DNA of 64,000 bases, taken from contig NW_006917092.1 in assembly GCF_000516985.1 (NCBI RefSeq), positions 5,396,021 to 5,460,020 of the forward strand. Reading direction: 5' to 3'. Within the stretch, counting starts at the first letter, position 1. Each line of letters starts with the position of its first letter. This stretch comes from Pestalotiopsis fici W106-1. Its lineage: Eukaryota; Ascomycota; Sordariomycetes; Amphisphaeriales; Sporocadaceae. A model generated the notes under the pieces. It was given only the letters and a program-made list of their open reading frames with translations. It had not been told where the DNA came from and searched no databases. This document shows positions 44,005 to 55,825 of this stretch, piece after piece. A program made the translations under genes and the position numbers.

Positions 44005-47000
44005 ATGGATGTCATGGAGAATGTGACCAGCGGGCCACCGCCCACACTTCATGGATCTGTTTTGGCCTCTCTGAGTAAATTCAAAAGCCTACTTGCCGCA
44101 CTCGACAAGACTGCAGAGGGCGTATTAAGACCTCAAAACATTGAAAAAACGCAGATATGGGAAGGATACGGCCGACTGAAGCTTTGGGCGGAGGAGTCCA
44201 ACGCAATCAGTCCTCCAGAAGAGCTAGGATCCCTTGACCAGCTCCTCGACTCGAACGATAAGATCCACGAAGCTATTCTCGACATCTTCACCCAATTGCA
44301 AAATATGCTTCAAATGGGTGCGTCCTCTGCCGATGCAGGCTTCATCAAGAGTTCTACTGATTTTGCGCCGTAGCTACGGATATTGCCGAAAGCCAGAGAT
44401 GGAGGTCGATCTGGAAAGCTCCATCGCGGGCATGAGTAATTCAGAGGGCACGTGGTCACAATCTCCTTCCAATCTCGAGCCATCGACAGAACAGCTTGGT
44501 ACTCGTGTGTCAAAGCTTGCCATTGTCGTCTCACACGTGACGTCCAAAGTTGGGCTATTATTCCAAATGTCGAATGTGATTAGAAAATTGCAGCCCAGCC
44601 ACACTAGTCTCAAGAGTTTAGAGGACGCAGATGTGCATCAACAACTACAAAGTGATCTGCGAAGGCTGGGAAAGGGAGTCGAGGACAGCTCGATTCCAGG
44701 CAAAGACCGATCAGCGTCTTCAACATCAAGAGCCGAGGCGGCGACAACAGCTCATGCTCCAAGACTTCAGAGAGAGTCTGCCTCAGCTTTGCCGCATAAC
44801 GAATCATATCCCAAGAAAATATCCAGGGCAATAGAGAAGCGTCAGCACGCTCTCCTTTGGTAGGCATCTGATGCCGCGTCGCATTAGCTTTGCGGTTCTG
44901 TTGATTGACTTGTTTTCTGCAGGGCTGATAGTAGCTTGATCCGCACCACCGAGTATTTATCCATGGAAGACTGGCCACGGAATGTAATGGCAGAGATAGA
45001 CATGTCTCATGCTGCGAGACGGGAAACGCCCGTTCTACAGGCATACAACAGACAGTTGTTGCCGTTGCCCGTCAGCGATCCGACAGGCCGCTGGACAAAC
45101 CCGGTTGGCATGTTCAATGAGGTACCCGAGCGATTGCAGATCAACTCCCTGTTACTCCATCAGGAACTCGAGCAGATCACTTCTATACAGTTTAACTTCA
45201 TGCCTCTACGGTCAGTCTATGAAACGTCCGTCGGAATATTGCTCGCTAACGACTAAATAGCATGGGATCGCCGTACAAAGTAGGGAATTCCAGAGTTGCT
45301 ACGACATTTTCCACACTAATCAATTTAAATAGCTTTTGATCCAATACTTGCCGGATATCGAGCTTCGATTGAAAGCTCTACAGCGATCGCAGGAAATGTC
45401 TTTAATGCGGGAAAACAAGACAAACACCAACACTGAGAAAGGTACCCCAGCAAATCCGGCTCCAGGACGAAGGTGGCCGAAGGGCGAAGTCGGCGACGAA
45501 GACGTACGAACAGAGACGATCGCTACAACTGTCGCTCATTTGGAATGCCTTTTGCAGTTCATCAACTTTGACCTTGCACCTCTTGTCGAGTTGCGTGAAG
45601 AGATAAAGAATCAGACATTGACGCACATCACCTTTGATAACATCTGGCACTTGATCAAGCCAGGCGACCTGCTCCTGTCAAATGACGGCGAAAAATTCCA
45701 GCTCGTACGCGCATACTCGGTCACCGGCGGGCAGCGGCGGACGCGAAACCGCTCGATGGAGGAGTCGCTCTCCAGACAAGTACGTGGCATGAAAACAGCA
45801 ACGTGGAACCCCTTTCAACAAAACGAAGATTCCGAAGATGAATATGTCGAGTCACGGATTGATGCCACAAGTGGTGTCGGCACATGGGCACCATTGAGAG
45901 TTGACTCATTCAGCATGTGCGCGAATGGATTCAGAGTTGGCCCAATCGAAGTGCCCCGGAAGATCAAGCACTTCGCCGGGAAGAAGAAAATAACTGATCT
46001 TGAAATTTACCCACTCGTCTTCCATGAGCATTGCGAAGTGCTGCTGGAGCAGATGCGACACCGGGGGATGAAGTATATTGAAGCTTTTGGACACAAAGGC
46101 TACCAAGGCATCGGGCAGTTGCTTTCAGGGGAGAACAGGTTGGAAGAGATTGATGGAGACGTATTTGTCGACCCAGAATCATTTTACCAAGCCTACCCGT
46201 CCCAGCAACCACGCCTTGGCCGGCTTCGAAAGAGCCAGCCCGACGCAAGCGAGACGACTGAAAGTTTCTTCAACCACGTAAGTACTTTAGTAGGTAACGA
46301 AGTGGACAGCAAACTTTCTGAAGAGTATATGGCATCAATTCAGAGCGTGCTGATGCCAGTCAAAATCGGCGATTTCGACTCTGCTGACGTGGAAAATGTT
46401 GCTTTGCTGCCGCGGCTCGTGATTGGTTTCAGCTTCCACGCACACAGTTGGTGTAAGTTTCTTTTCAAACTCTTCACACCCATCAGGCCTTGAAGACACG
46501 TTATGCCACGTACATCAATTGAACTCACTCCTATCCAGTTCTTCTTGACATCGACGACATAATCAGCATAGAAGCCCAGTCAAACCACGCATTTGATCAA
46601 CTTGTTTTGCCGCCGGGCCACAAGAAACTCATCCTCTCCCAGGTCAAGAACCACATGTCTCAGCGATCCTTGCGATACTCACAGAAACAAGTAGTTGGCT
46701 CAAAAGGTCATGCCCAGACCCCCCAAGATATTGTACGGGGAAAGGGTCTGGGCCTGATATTCCTACTGCATGGCCCACCTGGAACAGGAAAAACCAGCAC
46801 CGCGGAAGCTGTAGCAGCCTATGTCGGCCGACCTCTATACACTATCACGAGTCGTGACATAGGCGCTGACTCGGAGTCAATGGACAAACGACTCAGAGAG
46901 CATACTGCCAGGGCAGAGAAATGGGGTTGCATTATGGTCCTTGATGAAGCCGATGTGCTGACAACGCGTCGATCGTTGACCGATATAAGGCGCAACACTA

Positions 47001-47821
47001 TTGTCAATGGTAAGATAAAAGATATTTTCGATCTTGCGTTTTCCACCTGGTTCGTTGTGCTAAATGCATCAGTCTTTTTACGTGAATTGGAATACTATTC
47101 TGGAATCATGTTTATGACTACGAACCGTGTCGGAGTCATTGATGAAGCAATTGTTTCCAGAATACATTTCAGCATTCATTACCCTCCATTGAGCCGGAAG
47201 GCATCAAGAGAGATTTGGTGGGCCTTACTCAGCCGCATAAAAAATGCACATGAGAATCCTGGACCAAAGATTGTTTTCAACAAGACCAAGATACTCGCCT
47301 ACATCGACCGGAACCAGGGTCAAATGAATGGTCGTCAAATCCGCAATGCTGCTCAAACTGCAGTCGCTTTAGCGAAAGAAGGAGCGGCTTCAGCAGATTC
47401 ACCGGATTGGGCGCACTCGTATGATTCGTCTGGTTTGGCTGATTTGTCTGACGCGTCTGGTTCGACTGATTCGTTTTATTCGTCTGGTTTGGCTGATTTG
47501 TCTGACGCGTCTGGTTCGACTGATTCGTTTTATTCGTCTGATTTGACTGATTTCTCTGATTCATCCGACTCAACAGATTCACCTCAGGAAATTCCAGGAA
47601 TTGTGCGGCTGAGATGTAGGCATTTCAAGGTCATCTTCGCACTAAGCGCTCAATTTGATGAGTATTTTAAATCTGTAAGCGGGTTCGATAGGAGTACACA
47701 TGCGGAACGGAATCAATTGCGTAACGACAACTTCGAGTTGGCAAGAAATGAAAAAGTCAAAAAAGTCAGAAAAGTCAAAAAAGTCAAAAAAGTCAAAAAG
47801 ACTGCTCAGGCTGCTCCTTAG
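44005..47821 (+). CDS. DUF7025-AAA ATPase with incompatibility-type N-terminus and Ser/Asp repeats
   Basis: Eight exons give 1118 residues: 44005-44317, 44397-44859, 44923-45210, 45261-45279, 45333-46277, 46344-46452, 46539-47009, 47073-47821. The exon 1/2 junction and intron 46278-46343 are less sure. The N-terminal 104 residues (YGRLKLWAEESN, SLDQLLDSNDKI) resemble the helical module placed before NACHT or C2H2 regions in fungal incompatibility-type proteins. A DUF7025 middle (IWHLIKPGDLLLS, YPLVFHEH, IDGDVFVDPESFY) leads into the AAA domain: Walker A GPPGTGKTS, Walker B IMVLDEADV, sensor-1 MTTNR, arginine region SRIHF. An in-lid 18-residue Ser/Asp repeat (three units) and a KVKKVKK tail end the protein. 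It likely remodels or disassembles protein assemblies using ATP; targets are unknown. It diverges from the DUF7580 gene. Confidence 0.87.
47426..47587 (+). repeat. In-frame 54-bp tandem repeat (three units)
   Basis: Two identical 54-bp units (47426-47479 and 47480-47533) encode SSGLADLSDASGSTDSFY. A third diverged unit (SSDLTDFSDSSDSTDSPQ) follows to 47587. The repeat lies inside the AAA lid region, is acidic and Ser-rich, and keeps frame. Confidence 0.92.
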
Positions 47822-47851
47822 ACTACTCAGGCTGTTACTTAGACTGCCCAG
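47752..47851 (+). repeat. 9-bp Lys repeat followed by 21-bp repeat spanning the stop codon
   Basis: AAAGTCAAA-type units encode KVKKVRKVKKVKKVKK. Then ACTGCTCAGGCTGCTCCTTAG (47801-47821) recurs as a near copy at 47822-47842 and partly at 47843-47851. The annotated stop TAG is the last codon of the first 21-bp unit, and the second unit ends in TAG as well. Confidence 0.85.
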
Positions 47852-50800
47852 ATTTGAGCATCGACTTACAGCGTGTCATTCACCATTCACCGACGGGTTT
47901 TATGGAAAATATAGCATTTAAATTGCTATTCATTTTTTTCTTTTTTTTCTTTTTTGCAGTTTTACCATGGCCTTTAATATTATGATATTTATTTGTATCG
48001 CTCTAAGTACGCCATATACAACTAAGAGGATAAATGAATTATAAAGTGAATAAACTCGTTAATCGGAATATAAATTAAAGCAGCGATGCGTGTTTATATA
48101 CATTAATCAAGAACTCCAATGGGTCATTCTTGGAATACTTAATAGTCTTCTCATGACAAAGCTTTGTCACATCAAACTTGGCTAATGCAGCAACTTTGGT
48201 ATAACCATTGATGACAGTTCCACTGGTTTTCCATGAGTCACACCGAGCACACTATCAAAGTCGCCATGCTACAATACTGCCTTGGTTGGGTGTCAATACA
48301 AAGTCGGTCACTTCGGATGCTGATGCCATCTGCAGCTGCGAAACAGCAGGTCAATGGCTGCGGCTTACACCCACGCCTGCTGACCGACCAAGGCTCTCTC
48401 TTCCGCGCCACACCATATGCTTGGGAAAATGAATAAAAAGGGTGGCGATTCCCATTATGGCACAAAGGCGCTCATCCGAATGATACGTACGGTCTTGTCG
48501 GGTAGTGGCTGTCATGTGTTTTCGCCCCAATCGTGCCGCCCAATTGCCCAGAACGCCGTGCCTTTCAATGGTACAAGACTTTTACCCCGGAGACGACAAT
48601 CTTCATTGGCATTCCGCCGGGGTTTTCCTCGCGGTTACCTGCAGGCATCGCTTACCTCCGCAGGTCTCCGGGGCGGGACGGACGGAAGGCCTAGGCTTTG
48701 TCTTTGCTCGTGTCACCCAAACACGAAGGCCAAGTCTCGGTTGTAACCAATCACTCCAGCTGAAGACGGGCGGAGGGAGGGAAGCCTCGGGCCAGAACCG
48801 GCGACCCGGTCAGCTTCTTTTATTGCCAGACTCCAGAGCTCGGTTACCAGTTCCCGGTCACCGATCCAAGTTCCACACATGGTCAATACGTCTCGGTCTG
48901 GTGCTAGTTACCATATATTGGACACGTGCGCTGACACATTTGGCAGGAAATATCGGGGTATTCGTGTCGTGCAGCGCTAGGCATTGTGCCCAAACGACTT
49001 TCTCCAACGGGAAACGGAAATGACGCCGATTTGACGCAATCCTGTTTTAATGGTTGGACAAGAAGCTCTTTGAATTGGGCGATTTGTGGCCGCTGAAACA
49101 CTTTGGCGGTTGTTTCTATATTTGACAGGAGAAAAGGAAGTACGTCGAGCAACGCAACTTCTCTCGAGCCAAGTCGTCGCCACGTTGGAAAAAGCCAAAT
49201 AGCCCATGCAGTCCAGAAGTGCAGCATATAGCGTTCACAGGTGGTAAGCAACAACCTCTTCTTAAGATCAGGCACCTACACATTGATACGTTGGGCAAGG
49301 CTAGACTTTTGGGCCACAATTGACTTGATTAAACGTCTTCGGCACCCCGATGCTTCGGTCGTCACAAGATCGATCGGCAAAGGACGGGTGGCACAAAGTC
49401 GGAGTCGAGTACAATGAAAATACGTTGTGAGTGCGAGAAGCTATCAAGCCACATGAGAACCACGCGGGTAAATGCACGGGTACCAGCGCTGCGGAAGTTC
49501 CATGCTTTTATCAATTCTTCCACTCTTTTCCAATCAATCTCCCTTTGGACCCGACTGGAGGGTTCTGGAACTTAACGAGTACCTTAGGGCAAGCTACGAA
49601 AGGCTCTGGCCTCATCTCCCAGTGTGCTGCACAACGCGGGTTAGTATATGCTCTATGCAGAGCGCAGATGGGATGCGGATTCGGATCTAAGAGTCTGCGT
49701 CTCTTGGAATTGCTGCACCGGTGTAAATAAAAGACACAGGCTGGGACGATGGTGACAGACAGACGAGCAGAGCTGCAAGGGGCCAACACTCGCGAGCCAT
49801 GACGTTTCCGGTGTGGGCGGGAAAGCGGGATGCTGTCGTAAATCGCATTGTCAAGATGGCGGGCAATGCACAACATCATGCATTCGAGACCGCGGTCCGG
49901 ATATCAATGTTTTGACGCAGGGGAAAGGCCGATTTCAGAACCTTTGGCGGGAGAGAGCAAGAGAGGAAGATGCACTGATGCATTCCATGGCGCTGGGACA
50001 GTGGAGGTGCCACCCCCCCGGCAGATGGGACTCTTGAAAAGCCAGATCGAACCACCTGCATCTGCAATCGGCCAGATGAGGAAACCCTTGATCTCGGATC
50101 CTTGGGGATTTTGCAGAGGAATCCACACCTGATTGTCCATTCAAAGACTTCGTGTTTCTCTTTACCGCGTACCGAAAACGAGATGACAGGGAGACACTTG
50201 GGGCAAATATTGCTAGAAGCGAATCGCATCCCTACCAGATATATACGTTTTCATAGTGGTTCAGAGTGTAGAGTGTATACAGCGCTGCGTAGGATCATTT
50301 GATGGCCAGATAATGCAGGCCCAAAGTAGAGGCGCTCTCTGCCAAGATGTTATCCGGCTGCATGAAGGACGCACTGTATCGACGCATCCAGCTTTTCGTA
50401 TCTGCTGGATTGATCATAGATCAGATATGATAAGATTTTGATGATCAACACCAATGGTTACTGCGCCTTGGTTTGTCTTTGAAAACTTTGGAATAACAAT
50501 ACTTGTCCATGATGATCCAATTGCGCTAGAAATATGCCAAAGTGTTGAAAACCAGAACAATCTTAGCAATGTCAAGTCTTAATGTAAGGTCACACGAAGT
50601 AATTGTAGCAATATCGATTTCCCATGCGTTGGCTACTTCATGGGTAACGTAAACTTGGCCTAGCTGAGAAAATACCAGAAGGAATAAGATTGGACAATGA
50701 TGACTCCAGCCCCCAGTAGGTATACTGTCCTGGAAGACAACCATCCTCTGGACGCTTTGCGGCTTGAAATTATGATGAGTATGCATAGTAGATTGTCCCT

Positions 50801-53800
50801 TTGTCAATTGAAGGCCGTTTTGGATAACTGGTCTCTCAGATCATCAGGCCACGGGTAGTGTTGACCAGGCATGATATTGGCTGCCGGAGAGATAGACGAA
50901 GCGACGCAATTCCAGCTTTGGAGTCTCGTTCCCGTCTGCCGAATACATGGAAGCAAGGTGTCTGGATGGGCGATAAGCCTGCATATCTCCAAATCTCGTA
51001 TAGACGTGATGGCGGGTCAATTTCGCAAACCCCGTGGCAAACACTTTCCCTGTCCGGGGTCGAGAAGCTGGTGAAGTTTTACTTTTTCTTTGCCTTGCAG
51101 ACGGCGGTTGGGGAGATTCCGCATAGACTGTGACAGCGGCTACCCCATGTGGTATGCGTTGTCCAGCCTTCTGCAGCAAGATGTTTTGAGAACATCAAAA
51201 GCAATTTTCTTGCATCAGGCATCTACCACGAGGCGCTGCACAAGCGAAAAGCATGACTCGACGCGCAAGTTCGATTCCAACTCTGTTCGGTATCTCCTTC
51301 CTGTTCGCGCTGGCCTATAAGTATAAACACCAATCGCTATCGTTAATCAGGTCATGAGATACGCCACGGAAACCTTACCAGACATGCTGCCCAGCATGGA
51401 GAGGGCTCGATGCTTTTTCAACGGGACGCATGGAGGGGAAAAGCTCTTTGCAATGTCGGAGGAGGTTCAGCCGTCCCCTATGAGCGGGATACAACTTGGC
51501 TACTTCTCCATCCTTGTGACTATGCACGCACATTTGATGTATCAGATGGAAACTTCGGACCTGGAGACGGTTGGCTGGAGAAGGTCATAAGTGCCCTGCC
51601 TCATTGAGGCTCGAGGAACAAGCAGGCTCACTTTGCAGCTATCATAACCGAACACGTCAATCAAAGACAGCCTGAGTCGAGGAGAGATTGGCATCTTACC
51701 TCAAAGTCGGGTAACACTTGTACGTCGGTAAGCTCAGAGCTCTCACCGATACCCTACTCGCCAACGCCAAGGCTAGTCCATTTGCTGTCCTTGCTCATTA
51801 CAGCAGAACTTGAAGGGGGGAATATTTGTGTTTCTTCGACAGCAGCGCAGATGAGGCTTATAGCGGCTCTGACACGAATATGATCCGAGGGTGCCTCTGT
51901 GCTTGCTATGATTGAGGGGACCAAGCGTCGTTGGTGCGGCACAGCCAGCCAGCTCCTTTGCTCGTCAACGGTGGTAGTTTTCAATATCCCTTCTCCAAGC
52001 CTGCGCCCAGGCATTGTGTTCCCCATGCCAATATCAATCACTTGTCATGCATGTGCGTCATTTACGACATTCAGCCTTGTGAGACATTTCTTCTTTCTGC
52101 TGGCGTGCGTTACGGGTTTGTGAGCCGGACCCATGGGGATGTGTTTCCCCTGTCACTTGACTGCGTGCCGTGTGCTTAACGTAGCAGTCTGTTCGTTCCG
52201 TACTCAGACAGACAGACGGGTGTCGCTCAATGTTCGGAGTGTTGCTCCTTGTGTAATGCAATGCTCAACGGATCGTGCCAATGATCCCTCGCCGGCTGGA
52301 GGGATGCCCGGCTCCAAGGTGATTGGCAGGTCGTGGTGATGTCGTCCAAAGTTGCATAAGCGACAAAGTCTTCGCACAAATATCATATTCTTTCTGCATC
52401 AGTACCCGACGCCATGACCTTTTGGAGTCATCCCAAGTGTTTGAAATTTTTCGAGTCGGTCAAAGACGGCAGTAGTATGTACTTTTCTTGAATCGTTGAA
52501 GAATCCCAGTACTCCCCAATTGCCCCCTGTACTAGTATGCATTTGTGGTGCGGTGTGTCCGTATGCCACGTTGTTCAAGAGGATATGCATTGGCGCGGGC
52601 GCGGGGATAGGATAGAAGCGGCGGGTGGAGACGATGCCGTTTCGTTCCTCTCGCCAAAGGGCCAGGTAATTGGCAGCGGATCGCCTAAACCCTTGTCAGA
52701 GGTGTTGATCCTATCTAGACCGGTTGGCGTCTTCTTCTGGCATTATCAAGAAAGGGCTTATCGCGATATGCAGGCTTGAGGTGGAAACCATGTCCGAAGA
52801 CAAAGCGAGACGGCAGCCAAGAGTCCATTGGACAAGGCACGTTATGATGAGTAGTGAATAAGTAGGTAGAAAGAAGATAGGTAAAGAGGTACATGGTACT
52901 GTTGCTGTACAGGGGATCCGGAGTTCCATCATGTATGTGGTGCTGCTCCGTACATAGGCTGGCGGCATTCGGGACGCGAATGCGCAAACATTCCAGTGCG
53001 AGAGTGAAGCGCATGCCGTCTACCCCAGAATAGATTTGTCTGAGCACTGCTACCTAGCTATTTCCGACTCGGTTTGAAGCTGAAGGTAGGCAGGCAGACG
53101 AGCTTCGGCAAAATGCCAACCGTCCGTGACTTTAGGGATTGATCAGTTTGTAAGCACGGGAGGCAGCGAGAGGATGAGTATGCTGGCTCAGTTCGGTACG
53201 GATCTTGGCCCCGGCCGCGCCGAGCAAGGCAGAGCGAACCATTTGCGCGGGCTCAACTCGCCTGTACCTATGTATACGTGTATGTGTAGGCTGTCGGCAT
53301 GACGAACAGTGGTTGACGTTGACTGAGAAGGGGGAGGGGGAGAAACAAAAAAGCAAGAGTCCTTAGGATGGTGGGAATACTGTACGTGGTGATGCCCACT
53401 GCAGTGGCGGCCCGCCCGAGAGCACGCTGGCATTATTGGGTGAGCTGAGCTCTTTTGGGGGTGTCCAGACTTGCCAGATGTCCAGGTGTCCACAGATGTC
53501 TATCTTGTCTTCGCGAATTACGCGGCTGGTCATGTCAGCTCAAACAACACGAGCTTTGCCTCTCCGTATTTCTGGAGGGCCTATTATGGAGCAAAGGGGC
53601 GTAGCAGTGGTTGTTGACTTGTCAAGCTTGTTTACAACGAGGACGAGCCCGGCTGAATTCTTGGTGATGAGTGGGAATGCAATTGGGAAGCCCCGGTCTC
53701 CAGCGTCGGGTCCAGTGGGTGGCCCCCCATTCATAGCCACCCGTCGACGAGTCTAGAGTCTCCCCCAAAACCGGGCCGTTGATTTTATCTGGGGCTGAGA

Positions 53801-55634
53801 AGGGGGGTCGGGTCGCTTGAGTAGAAGACGGAACATTTCAAAGTAGCCGCCAGGTAGGTAAGTACATATGGTCTGATCACGTCTATTGCAGGATATGTAG
53901 TATGCAGCATAATGTTCTACTATTAGGTACTATTACTACCAATATGATGAGAGGCCTGGGTGGCTAGACTCGAAGTCTCGATTGAGGTTGCCAAAACTTA
54001 CCATGTAACCCAAGGTAGGGTCCAAGGTCTGTAGAAGGTGCGTCCGCAATATAGGCTGATCTTGGCAGGTACTTGGGTACTGTACGTAATGCGTACCTTG
54101 CCATTCATTCTGGAGGCAAAACGGGGGTGGGCAAGAAAATCAACTTTTTTTTTCTGGTTTCTTTTCCCCCCTCCACTCCCATGAACACGTTGAAATCTTT
54201 TGGTCGAATGAAAATGAACAGAGTGCACATGATAGGTATCTATTCAGCAGACAGGTAGGTATTATGCGCAACTGCATGGCCGAGGCTCTCCATTCGGACG
54301 TTGGTTGTGTGCGTTGTTCCTGTGCTGTGATTGTGATATAAGCCAAACCGCACCCATTTCACTGTTGATTTCTCATCTACCTGTATGAACAAGAAAGAGC
54401 AATAGTCACTCAATTCTAAACGTCTGGAAGCGAGCCAAGTGTCCCCTCGTCTAGCCCTCGACCAGACTCTATGGAGTGCAGTGTCGCACAACATGTTCCA
54501 TGCCGGTAACGACACGGCAGCCGCCTCGCCTGAACAGCCAGATTGGCTGGGCCAGATCCAGAAGGCGACGCCCAGTACGTCAGAAAATGACCATGCGATC
54601 TAATATTTGTGTCTATGGGCGCATGAATGTGCGTCTGGTTCTACATGTCAGCATATGCCGTTGATAAAGTATGTACACATCAAATTCCTTTCCACACAAT
54701 TGGATCAAGTCCCATCATGATCATGGATACGTGTCTTGTATACCTGGTGTTGACATTTGAATGCTGAGACAGCGAGTATTCGTGTACACCACATATACCT
54801 TTCTTGTGTATAAATCCTGGACTGGCGAACCCAATATTGGCGAGTAGTGAGCCTAGTAGCAATCTTTGATCTTTGTACAGTTTTGTAGATGTTGAGTTGC
54901 ATATTCTATCCTGTATCCTGAAATCATCCGACGGTGCCTGTCTCTCCCCATATCAAATACGGACAGGTATTTATACCATGAAGCGGCGTCACCTAGCACG
55001 ATCCATGGCGACATAGATTCTCTCCTGAGCTGAGCGATAGAGTTTGTGAGGCTTGAACACGAACAAGCTGCTCAGTTTCTCACCCATTCTGCTTGTTGGA
55101 AACGTCCCATAATCAAATGAGCGGTGCCTGCTCCATTATAGTTTTTATTTTTGCCCAAATCCGATCTGATTCTCCTTTCACTTATTATTAACCTAACCTA
55201 CGAAGCTCTGGAAACTTTGAGCCGGCCCCCACTCCCCTGTTTGAGAAAGCCACCCAGTGCTGGCCGGTATTCACGTACCGAAAGCCCCTGGTCGGTCGAG
55301 GGCCAGCGAAGGAATACATTGGACCCCTGTGCATGAGGGTCCGGGAGACTGATCCCTACGATATACTACTCACGGTGAATGCCACTACAAAAACGCATAT
55401 TCTGTCGATTGCTAGGTGTTATACTCGACGCATGGTGATGCGTCTACGGTCTAACCTAGGTATGTGAGACACAGTCTATTACTATTTCTTTTCCCGCTGT
55501 GTCTTTGATTATTTGCTTTCTCCTCTTTCCATCTTTGGTCATCTACCTGTTCAGTCTATGTTTGCTCCCGGATTCTATTGAAAAAGCCAAGGAGAAAAAA
55601 AGAAAGGAAGAAGAAGAAAAAGAAGCAGATCAAA

Positions 55635-55692
55635 AGTGCAACTGCAGTGTAGTGTCGTGCAGTTGCAGTGCACTGCAGCGCAGTACAGCGCA
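55635..55692. repeat. CAG-rich imperfect palindrome
   Basis: TGCAACTGCA and its reverse complement TGCAGTTGCA occur about 20 bp apart, followed by further TGCACTGCAG-type words. It could form a hairpin in single-stranded DNA or RNA. No role is known. Confidence 0.6.
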
Positions 55693-55779
55693 TCCACAGG
55701 CGGCGCGAGAGAGAGAGAAAAAAAAAACCGGGGGCTTCTGGTCCCACGATACACGACCCGCGACGCCGCAACATAGTAC

Positions 55780-55825
55780 CAGGCAAGCAAGCAGGCAGGC
55801 AGGCAGGCAAGCAAGCAAGCACGCA
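55780..55825. repeat. (CAGG/CAAG)n microsatellite
   Basis: A tetranucleotide run of GCAAGCAGGCAGGCAGGCAG-type sequence upstream of the ABC transporter gene. Any protein frame through it is low-complexity and not credible. Confidence 0.85.

Noticed and set aside
48417..49023. Overlapping frames of 109 and 172 codons
   Set aside because: Arg/Pro/Ser-rich with no hydrophobic pattern or motif; no introns that would join them to a gene.
50844..51607. Several frames of 60-110 codons on both strands
   Set aside because: They contradict each other in strand and phase and no exon chain could be made.
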